DNA of 9,651 nt from Balneolaceae bacterium (lineage in GTDB: Bacteria; Bacteroidota; Rhodothermia; Balneolales; Balneolaceae): positions 1 to 9,651 of the forward strand of contig SKWF01000066.1 of assembly GCA_007129085.1 (NCBI GenBank). The letters run 5' to 3'. This document shows, one piece after another, positions 1-5,227 of this stretch. The notes below the pieces were generated by a model. The model saw nothing but the letters and a program-made list of their open reading frames with translations. It searched no databases and was not told where the DNA came from. Position numbers and translations under genes: made by a program. The first letter of the stretch is position 1, and each line of letters opens with the position of its first letter.

Positions 1-87
1 AAAATCACTCACCGGCTCAGGGTGACGCTCAACCTCGTCATGGTGAGCGCAGTGAGAAGCAGTGCGACGAACGGAGTCGACGTATAA
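1..87. repeat. Palindromic dispersed repeat, copy A (cut by window edge)
   Basis: The first 48 bases match bases 520-567 with only two mismatches. The core pairs GGCTCAGGGTGACG with a downstream CGTCATGGTGAGC-type arm, giving an imperfect hairpin. The right half (31-87, ending GAACGGAGTCGACGTATAA) has a relative at 7842-7898. It ends at the stop codon of the GIY-YIG gene. This belongs to the widespread family whose spurious translations read like MLSLSKH. The left arm lies outside the window. Confidence 0.85.
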
Positions 88-411
88 CTACGTATTTTCT
101 GTTTTTCGCTTTCGAATTTTTGAAGATTTAGAAAGTTCTTCTAACAATTCAAAATCTTCTCGCATCAACGCTTCTTTCTTTTTACGACTCCAGCCTTTGA
201 TTTGTCGTTCAATATCAATTGCTTCATGAACGTCACGAAATTCCTCAAACCAAATAAGTTTAATCGGTCTTCTTTTTGATGTATACCCTGAATAAAGACC
301 TGTTTGGTGTTGATACACTCGTTCTTCCAGATTTGTAGTGCAGCCGGTGTAATATGAACCGTCATTACATTGTAGAATGTAGACCCAGGATGGATGTTGA
401 TGTTGTGGCAT
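88..411 (-). CDS. Small single-domain GIY-YIG nuclease (COG2827/YhbQ type)
   Basis: This 107-residue protein is a complete small GIY-YIG domain, the UvrC N-terminal-like fold that cuts DNA by a one-step metal-dependent mechanism. The degenerate GIY motif is VYI at residues 10-12 and the YIG motif is YTG at 21-23. R31 and E68 sit where the catalytic Arg and metal-binding Glu are expected, in the family-typical stretch around ERQIKGWSRKKK (68-79). The C-terminal tail (about 92-107) is basic and low in complexity. No extra DNA-binding domain is present, which is usual for this family. The start is the only ATG ahead of the conserved WVYIL; no Shine-Dalgarno is visible. The gene is monocistronic and lies between repeat copies A and B, which are near-identical direct repeats, so it may be part of or dependent on that repeat family (inference). 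The cellular role of COG2827 proteins is poorly defined. Confidence 0.9.
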   Translation of the reverse strand: MPQHQHPSWVYILQCNDGSYYTGCTTNLEERVYQHQTGLYSGYTSKRRPIKLIWFEEFRDVHEAIDIERQIKGWSRKKKEALMREDFELLEELSKSSKIRKRKTENT

Positions 412-498
412 TTTACAGTGGTTCTGATTTGTTATGTATCTGTATGTATGAACGGCTTAAGTGATATTCCTTACACATTATTTTTTATGCACTGGAAT

Positions 499-581
499 AC
501 CCTTCGACTTCGGTTCGTAAAAATCGCTCACCGGCTCAGGGTGACGCTCAACCTCGTCATGCTGAGCCTGTCGAAGCATAC
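499..581. repeat. Palindromic dispersed repeat, copy B (complete)
   Basis: This is a complete unit. It opens with TACCCTTCGACT and closes with GTCGAAGCATA, which are near-inverted termini. The inner arms GGCTCAGGGTGACG and CGTCATGCTGAGCC are complementary except at two positions, so the unit can fold into one long hairpin. Bases 520-567 are 46/48 identical to bases 1-48 in direct orientation. Short ORFs crossing it are repeat translations, not genes. Confidence 0.85.
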
Positions 582-600
582 CCAAGTCCGCGCTTGAACG

Positions 601-720
601 TACCCTTCGACTGGGGCTCATAAAAAACATTCGCCTGCTCAGGGTGACGATTGGGGTGATTGAAACTCGTCATGCTGAGCCTGTCTGCCGAAGCATACAT
701 ACTACGTTCAGGGTGACGCA
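601..720. repeat. Palindromic dispersed repeat, copy C (variant)
   Basis: It starts with TACCCTTCGACT as copy B does, about 20 bases after B ends. It has the CTCAGGGTGACG arm at 638-649 and the CGTCATGCTGAGCCTGTC arm from 668. The end is extended: CCTGTCTGCCGAAGC (680-694) replaces the simpler CCTGTCGAAGC, and a second TTCAGGGTGACG follows at 708-719. The 15-base variant recurs inverted at 2727-2741. B and C form a tandem pair in the gap between the GIY-YIG and rhodopsin genes, and no other feature is visible in that gap apart from the rhodopsin terminator. Confidence 0.8.
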
Positions 721-740
721 GTTTAGGAGTGATGTGAATA

Positions 741-775
741 AAAAAAACCTCGCACTAATTAAAGTACGAGGTTTT
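741..775 (-). terminator. Rho-independent terminator of the rhodopsin gene
   Basis: On the minus strand a 13-bp stem (arms 763-775 and 744-756, one mismatch) with a 6-base loop is followed by a run of seven T. It begins 22 bases after the rhodopsin stop codon. It makes the rhodopsin a separate transcription unit and shields the repeats and GIY-YIG gene beyond it. Confidence 0.85.
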
Positions 776-797
776 GAAGTAATAGCCTCAATCGAGG

Positions 798-1652
798 TTA
801 GCTGGTTGTCGTCAATGAATCGTAATCATATCCGTCTGCTTTACTCATTTCTTGAGCAGTAAGCGTTAGAAGGATACCATAAATCACTTTAGAACTAACA
901 TCAGCTACTGTATAGGTAATGTGACGTGCTACAACAGCTGATTCTGAAAGTGCAGGTTCCAGTCCCAAGCTGAAGAGATACGGCATCAAATATGCACCGG
1001 GGTAGAGCATCCAGGAGAAAAGGAAGAGAGTCCAAATCATTCCCAAATATTTCTGCGCTTTTGGTGGTGCGCCTTCTTTACCTTCTGTAATAACTCTCTT
1101 CATCAAAATTAGAATATGAATGAAGAAGGCTGTTGAAAGAGCTCCCCAGAAGAAGAAGAGGGCAGGGTTGGTAACTTCGTAGAACTGACCAATGTAACCG
1201 GTTATAATCATTGCTGCACCGGAAAACCAGAAGCCGTTTCGAATTGAACTGAATTTACTTTTGGTTAGCGTTACAACAAACAGGATCTGAAACAGCAGCA
1301 TCGGTACATCAATGAGCCAGTTCAAATAACGATACCCGTTATTGAATTGATCAACACTGCTCCCAAGTACATAAACTCCGGCTTCAGAATCGAATGTAAA
1401 AGCACCTGTCCAGTTATTTGCCTGAACAAAAAGAAGTAGGAATGCAGATACCATTACCACAACAGAAAGCACAGATGAAATCCGATACTTTGGTGCAACG
1501 GTCTTCATGGTGAGTACAAAATAGAGCAAAGCTGCTAGCATTATAGCATACCCGAGGGTAAGCACATGAGCTGACATTTGATATGCCATTTCAGTAAAGC
1601 CGCTGCCGATGCCTACATAGTTCTCGAACGTAGCGTTTCCAAGATTATTCAT
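798..1652 (-). CDS. Light-driven sodium-pump rhodopsin (KR2/NDQ type)
   Basis: This is a seven-helix retinal protein of 284 residues from the start chosen here, against 280 in KR2. Helix C holds R108, N111, D115 and Q122, the N-D-Q motif defining sodium-pumping rhodopsins (KR2 N112, D116, Q123). Helix G carries D251 and the retinal Schiff-base lysine K255. D101, matching KR2 D102 at the extracellular ion site, is kept. L118 at the colour-tuning position in helix C suggests green absorption. The start is set at 1652 because MNNLGNATFENYVG aligns with the KR2 N-terminus. An ATG 20 codons upstream (1712) would add an unrelated leader crossing a symmetrical DNA element. The protein would pump Na+ out across the inner membrane in light, or H+ when Na+ is scarce. 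Two cytoplasmic-entrance residues differ from KR2: S60 for N61 and T263 for G263. No retinal-synthesis gene (blh/brp) is in the window. Confidence 0.97.
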   Translation of the reverse strand: MNNLGNATFENYVGIGSGFTEMAYQMSAHVLTLGYAIMLAALLYFVLTMKTVAPKYRISSVLSVVVMVSAFLLLFVQANNWTGAFTFDSEAGVYVLGSSVDQFNNGYRYLNWLIDVPMLLFQILFVVTLTKSKFSSIRNGFWFSGAAMIITGYIGQFYEVTNPALFFFWGALSTAFFIHILILMKRVITEGKEGAPPKAQKYLGMIWTLFLFSWMLYPGAYLMPYLFSLGLEPALSESAVVARHITYTVADVSSKVIYGILLTLTAQEMSKADGYDYDSLTTTS

Positions 1653-1670
1653 GATTGTATATTGAATTAG

Positions 1671-1699
1671 GGTTAAGGTTATAACCTTTTTTAGGTTAT
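1671..1699. promoter_or_regulatory. Symmetrical GGTTA/TAACC element upstream of rhodopsin
   Basis: The perfect palindrome GGTTATAACC (1677-1686) overlaps a perfect 7-bp inverted repeat, ATAACCT and AGGTTAT, separated by five T (1681-1699). Another GGTTA lies at 1671-1675. The element sits 19-47 bases before the rhodopsin start. It could be an operator for a dimeric regulator or a leader hairpin. No promoter consensus could be placed with confidence. Confidence 0.4.
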
Positions 1700-1875
1700 C
1701 TGAACAACTCACACAAAAACTTTAGAGAAGGGCTTATCGTTCCTTAAATTTATTCTATTGTGTTACATGGATTTACATTGTTTTTGGAATTGTTGAGGGG
1801 CGTGAAGTTCGGAAATAAGGACGGCTAATCTGCGTATTTGGGTATAGAGCTACAGGACGAGGTATTAAAATTATT

Positions 1876-2016
1876 TGCCACGAACGCACAAAATCACGAA
1901 AGGTATTGAAAGGGAGAGGGTAACTAAATTTTAGGTTCGTATTTTGACTTTTTAGTGCACTTCCTATTAAGGTTTATTACTTCTGCCACGAAAGCACAAA
2001 AACACAAACCACAAAG
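1876..2016. repeat. Two copies of a CACGAA/CACAAA-type dispersed repeat
   Basis: TGCCACGAACGCACAAAATC starts at 1876, and a related copy starting TGCCACGAAAGCACAAAAAC lies at 1984-2016. A related sequence in the opposite orientation lies at 8228-8262 (TTTGTGTTCTCTGCGTTCTC). The 80 bases between the first two copies are AT-rich with nothing recognisable. Confidence 0.6.
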
Positions 2017-2128
2017 AAAGGGTATAATAAACAGGGGAATTTTACTGATACTCAATTTTGATTACTTCTAAATAACTTATTTTCTGGTAACTGATAACCC
2101 AGACTCTGCCGGGACTTCATTTCGTTTG

Positions 2129-2352
2129 AACATCCTCCTCGCTCCCCCTTTGATAAGGGGGACTTTACTTCATTCAGACTCCGGCAGGTCTTCTCACCTT
2201 TCACTTCTCCGAGACCTCCAAGGAGCCGCTGATAACAGAAGGAGACTTGGTACTGAACTAATTTCAGCATACCCTGACACCAATAACACACCCCTCAATT
2301 TCACTGCGTGTTGTTCGCTACGCTCGGAGCGCTGGCGCGTTCAAAAGATGAG
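2129..2352. repeat. Composite repeat block, copy 1
   Basis: The block opens with 38 bases (2129-2166) that match 2504-2541 with three mismatches. This part includes the perfect hairpin CCCCCTT-TGAT-AAGGGGG (2144-2161). In the middle, GCTGATAACAGAAGGAGA (2228-2245) matches a segment near 2660 with two changes. The block closes with a 22-base segment at 2331-2352 (core GCGCGTTCAAAAGATGAG) repeated exactly at 2681-2702. Bases 2291-2310 also recur as an 18/20 match at 8101-8120. Confidence 0.7.
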
Positions 2353-2503
2353 TCTCTCAAGTTGAGCTTTTTTGCGAAATCCCGACCATTCGGGGAGGGG
2401 ACTTTTGGCACGAATCGTTTTAAAGTAAAAGCTTTTAAATACACTCAGCGCCATTGCGACACTGCGGTTAAAAACAGATACATAATCATTGCAACTTCCG
2501 TAT

Positions 2504-2702
2504 GAACATCCCCCTCTATCCCCCTTTGATAAGGGGGACTTAACAAAAACCCTCAACGTCCCTGTGTCACTGCGGGTAAAAGTCCCTCCCTGTTTCGTTC
2601 CTTTGCGCAATGGGGATTTAGGGTGGGGCCATGCGTAGGTTGGGTGTGGCAAAATGCCGTTGATAAAAGAAGGAGATCTCGCTGGCGCGTTCAAAAGATG
2701 AG
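2504..2702. repeat. Composite repeat block, copy 2
   Basis: This has the same order of shared segments as 2129-2352: the GATAAGGGGGACTT hairpin unit (2504-2541), a GTTGATAAAAGAAGGAGA segment near 2660-2677, then the GCGCGTTCAAAAGATGAG segment (2681-2702). The material between the shared segments differs and includes a GGGGATTTAGGGTGGGG stretch (2613-2629). Only the three anchors are conserved, so this is either an old duplication or repeated insertion of the same modules. Confidence 0.65.
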
Positions 2703-2710
2703 CGCATCAA

Positions 2711-2752
2711 GCCTGCCTGCGCTAAAGCTTCGGCAGACAGGTGCGGGGTGAC
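2711..2752. repeat. Palindromic dispersed repeat, copy E (degenerate)
   Basis: CCTGCCTGC and GCAGACAGG form a hairpin with one mismatch. GCTTCGGCAGACAGG (2727-2741) is the exact reverse complement of bases 680-694 in copy C, and GGGGTGAC follows as in the other copies. This is a shortened, inverted member of the same family. Confidence 0.6.
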
Positions 2753-2760
2753 ATAATTTT

Positions 2761-2795
2761 TCACTTCTCACTTCTCACTTCTCACATCTCACTTT
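2761..2795. repeat. Heptamer tandem repeat, about five TCACTTC units
   Basis: There are three perfect TCACTTC units, then TCACATC and TCACTTT, with pyrimidine-rich sequence continuing to about 2806. The array lies about 200 bases upstream of the operon start. It could vary in copy number by replication slippage. Confidence 0.8.
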
Positions 2796-2842
2796 TTCCT
2801 TTTTCACGTCTGTTTACAACTTTTGCGATTTCGGCTGTTGTG

Positions 2843-2856
2843 TGTAAGCGCTTTAA
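2843..2856. promoter_or_regulatory. LacI-family-type operator upstream of the sugar-oxidation operon
   Basis: TGTAAGCGCTTTAA has the 8-bp perfect palindrome AAGCGCTT centred on CG. It matches the classical LacI/CcpA-family pattern TGWAANCGNTNWCA at 13 of 14 positions. It is about 140 bases before the first start codon, a suitable place for control of a sugar operon. No regulator gene is in the window, and the promoter itself is not clear. Confidence 0.45.
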
Positions 2857-2995
2857 CTGTTTTATTGTGACTTGTTCACTTTTATGAATTTTATGTTAAT
2901 TCGAGTTTGGGCATTCTCAAGATCTCTTGGTCTCAATTCGGATGAATCATCTACAGTTTCGATAAACAATCGCTCTCATATAACTACGTATCTTT

Positions 2996-4393
2996 ATGGC
3001 TGATAAGAAAAAAGACGGTTTAAGCAGAAAATCATTCCTGCGCAAAATGGGGGCAGCCTCTGCAGCGATGGCGGGAGTTCCGTTTCTGGCGGGATCAACC
3101 CGAAAACACCAGGAGTATGTAGGCCTGAAAGATTTTAGCGGCAGCTTTTCGGCTAATGACAAGATTAATATCGCCCTGGTTGGAGCCGGAGATATGGGGC
3201 AGGGAAATCTGGCAACGGCACTGGAGCACTCCGGCACAAAAGTGGTTGCTGCGTGCGATCTGTACGAGAGCCGGCTGACCCGATGTAAAGAGAATTGGGG
3301 GGATGATATTTTCACCACGAACGATTACCGTGAGATACTGGAACGGGATGATGTGGACGCCATCATTAACGCAACTGCCGATCACTGGCACAAAGATATT
3401 ACGATTGATGCGCTGAATAAGAATATTCCGGTCTACCTCGAAAAGCCGATGGTGCAACGAGTGGAGGAGGGAAAGGCCGTTATAGAAGCGGAAAAGAATT
3501 CCGATGCCCCGCTGATTGTAGGGAGCCAGCGAACGAGTCATATTCTGTATGAAAAGGCGGGCGAGCTGATTAAAGATGGTGAGATTGGCGAGCTTAATTT
3601 TGTGGAAGGATACTGGGATCGATTTTCGGCAATTGGTGCCTGGCAATACTCCATCCCTCCGAATGCGGATGAATCGAACGTGGATTGGCAAACCTTTCGG
3701 AAGGATCTGCCTGATATGGCGTTTGATCCGAAACACTTTTTCCGCTGGAGAAATTACAACGAGTACGGCACGGGAGTAGCGGGCGACCTTTTTGTGCACC
3801 TCTTTTCCGGCTTGCACATGATGATCGACTCAAAAGGTCCCGACTCCATTATGGCTACCGGCGGCCTGCGCCACTGGCATGATGGGCGGAATGCAGAAGA
3901 TGTAATGCTTGGCCTGTTTAACTATCCCGAAACGGAAACACACCCTAATTTTTCTCTCTCACTGAGGGTTAATTTTGCGGATGGGTCCGGTGGTGGATCA
4001 CTGATTCGCCTGGTGGGGAACGAAGGGGAGATAGAGATCGGCTGGAACTCCATTACATTGAGGAAATCATCTCTCTCGGAAGAGCCGGGAATGACGATTC
4101 GCGATTTTAGTGATGGTACTCAGGAGGAGTATCAAAAATATTACGAAGAGAAATATCCTGAGCAGCGTGCCCGGGTTATTGAGCCGAATGAGTTTGTCTA
4201 TCGCTCCCCGGATGGATATAATGATCGGTACGACCACTTTGGATACTTTTTTGAATCGATCCGCGATGGAAAGGATGTGCTGCAGGATGGAACGTTTGGC
4301 CTTCGGGCTTCTGCTCCGGCACTGCTCACGAATGTTGCCCATCGAGAAAATAGGATTGTGCATTGGGATCCCGAAAACATGGAAATCAAATAA
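2996..4393 (+). CDS. Exported Gfo/Idh/MocA family oxidoreductase
   Basis: This 465-residue protein is a NAD(P)-dependent sugar oxidoreductase of the Gfo/Idh/MocA family. A Tat-like signal lies at 10-34 (SRKSFLRK then a weakly hydrophobic stretch), with Arg-Lys in place of twin Arg. The Rossmann fold starts near 57 with the nucleotide loop GAGDMG (63-68). The family motif EKP is at 149-151, with K150 the usual catalytic lysine. Further active-site candidates are D264, H268 and H274 in the GDLFVHLFSGLH segment. Such exported members usually hold their cofactor tightly, as glucose-fructose oxidoreductase does. It is the first gene of the operon, ten bases before the DUF1080 gene, and probably acts on a 3-keto sugar or glycoside in the periplasm. 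The substrate cannot be read from sequence. The ATG start keeps the signal intact; no Shine-Dalgarno is visible. Confidence 0.93.
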   Translation: MADKKKDGLSRKSFLRKMGAASAAMAGVPFLAGSTRKHQEYVGLKDFSGSFSANDKINIALVGAGDMGQGNLATALEHSGTKVVAACDLYESRLTRCKENWGDDIFTTNDYREILERDDVDAIINATADHWHKDITIDALNKNIPVYLEKPMVQRVEEGKAVIEAEKNSDAPLIVGSQRTSHILYEKAGELIKDGEIGELNFVEGYWDRFSAIGAWQYSIPPNADESNVDWQTFRKDLPDMAFDPKHFFRWRNYNEYGTGVAGDLFVHLFSGLHMMIDSKGPDSIMATGGLRHWHDGRNAEDVMLGLFNYPETETHPNFSLSLRVNFADGSGGGSLIRLVGNEGEIEIGWNSITLRKSSLSEEPGMTIRDFSDGTQEEYQKYYEEKYPEQRARVIEPNEFVYRSPDGYNDRYDHFGYFFESIRDGKDVLQDGTFGLRASAPALLTNVAHRENRIVHWDPENMEIK

Positions 4394-4403
4394 TTGACAT
4401 ATT

Positions 4404-5159
4404 ATGATACGAACTATTACACTTTTGTTAGCTCTAAGCACTTTTGTTTTGTTAGCATGCGAATCAACCGATAACCCGAATAATAGTGAGCCCGAAATGA
4501 ATGAACTATCACAGTCGGAAATTGAGGAGGGGTGGGAACTCCTTTTTGATGGCGAGTCGACCGATAAATGGCGAGTCTATAATATGGATTCCATGCCTGA
4601 TCACGGCTGGCAAATTGAGGACGGACTGCTGGTATTTCGTCCCCCCGCAGATGAGGATGGTTGGTCAAGCGGGTTGGATATCATCACAAAAGAAACATAC
4701 TCCGATTTTGAGTTTAAAATTGATTGGAAAGTAGAACGTGGCGGTAATAGCGGAATATTTTATCACGTTTTGGAGCAGGAAGATCAGGCAATATTCTGGT
4801 CAGGCCCGGAGTTTCAGATATTGGATAATATCAACCACCCCGATGCAGACCAGGGAATTGACGGAAACCGGAAGGCGGGGTCTCTGTATGATCTATTGCC
4901 TGCCGACCCCCAAAACACCCGACCGTATGATGAATGGAACAGCGTGAAAATTGTCTCCAACGGACCGGTAATTGAGCATTGGCAAAATGGCGAAAAAGTT
5001 GTAGAATATGAGCGATGGACTCCTGAATGGTTCTCTATGCTTCATGAAAGCAAGTTCCAGTGTTATCCTGAATTTGGTGCGATGCGCGAAGGCCACATCG
5101 GCCTGCAAGATCACGGAGACGTGGTTAAGTTTAAAAACATAAAAATAAGGTCGCTGTAA
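4404..5159 (+). CDS. DUF1080 lipoprotein (3-keto-disaccharide hydrolase family)
   Basis: This 251-residue protein has a lipoprotein signal (residues 1-18) with lipobox LLAC and lipidated C19. A short acidic linker leads to one DUF1080/3-keto-disaccharide hydrolase domain (PF06439, a concanavalin-like beta-sandwich) covering about 42-251. Recognisable blocks are GWELLFDG (43-50), GGNSGIFYH (113-121), EFQILDN (136-142), AGSLYDL (158-164), EWNSVKIV (177-184) and the C-terminal GHIGLQDHGDVVKFKNIKI (230-248). Family members cleave glycosidic bonds of glycosides already oxidised at C3, where the keto group makes elimination and hydration easy. The gene follows the Gfo/Idh/MocA gene by 10 bases. Being a lipoprotein, it should face the periplasm or cell surface. 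The protein is strongly acidic, fitting a salt-loving host. The substrate is unknown. Confidence 0.92.
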   Translation: MIRTITLLLALSTFVLLACESTDNPNNSEPEMNELSQSEIEEGWELLFDGESTDKWRVYNMDSMPDHGWQIEDGLLVFRPPADEDGWSSGLDIITKETYSDFEFKIDWKVERGGNSGIFYHVLEQEDQAIFWSGPEFQILDNINHPDADQGIDGNRKAGSLYDLLPADPQNTRPYDEWNSVKIVSNGPVIEHWQNGEKVVEYERWTPEWFSMLHESKFQCYPEFGAMREGHIGLQDHGDVVKFKNIKIRSL

Positions 5160-5172
5160 CTGCGGGCTTCAA

Positions 5173-5192
5173 ACAGGTTTTTCGGAGCCTGT
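5173..5192 (+). other. Small intercistronic hairpin
   Basis: ACAGG and CCTGT pair around a 10-base loop in the 68-base gap between the DUF1080 and GMC genes. There is no T-run after it, so it is not a terminator. It could mark a processing site or lower expression of the downstream genes, but the stem is only 5 bp. Confidence 0.2.
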
Positions 5193-5227
5193 GGCGGTAA
5201 TCTTAATTATATAACGAAGACACAAGT

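Larger units (their letters stand above)
1713..2995. other. Gene-free, repeat-rich spacer
   Basis: No reading frame here looks like a real protein. The short ORFs translate repeat units, for example KSPLSKGERGG-like strings. Bases 1713-1875 are AT-rich with no recognised feature. From about 1876 to 2795 the spacer is a mosaic of dispersed repeats, listed separately. The last 200 bases should hold the promoter of the sugar-oxidation operon. Confidence 0.75.

Noticed and set aside
83..96. 13-base match TATAACTACGTAT near 84 and near 2980
   Set aside because: One such match is expected by chance in a window this size, and the flanks do not match.
394..597. Plus-strand ORF ending in an MLSLSKH-type string
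   Set aside because: It is a translation through palindromic repeat copy B, with no conserved domain.
1..720. Possible CRISPR array from repeated segments
   Set aside because: The copies are few, unevenly spaced, internally palindromic and degenerate, with no uniform spacers and no cas genes.
1653..1712. Longer rhodopsin start at 1712 adding 20 residues
   Set aside because: The extra residues have no counterpart in KR2, and the next ATG aligns with the KR2 N-terminus.
2341..2694. 117-codon minus-strand ORF in the repeat spacer
   Set aside because: It is built from translated repeat units (KSPLRKG and KSPLSKG strings), a well-known source of false genes.
2866..2880. CRP/FNR-like site TGTGA-N5-TCACT
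   Set aside because: The spacer is 5 rather than 6 bases, and there is no supporting evidence of a CRP-type regulator.
3095..3817. 240-codon ORF antisense to the Gfo/Idh/MocA gene
   Set aside because: It is an open antisense frame of a well-supported gene, with no domain or signal of its own.
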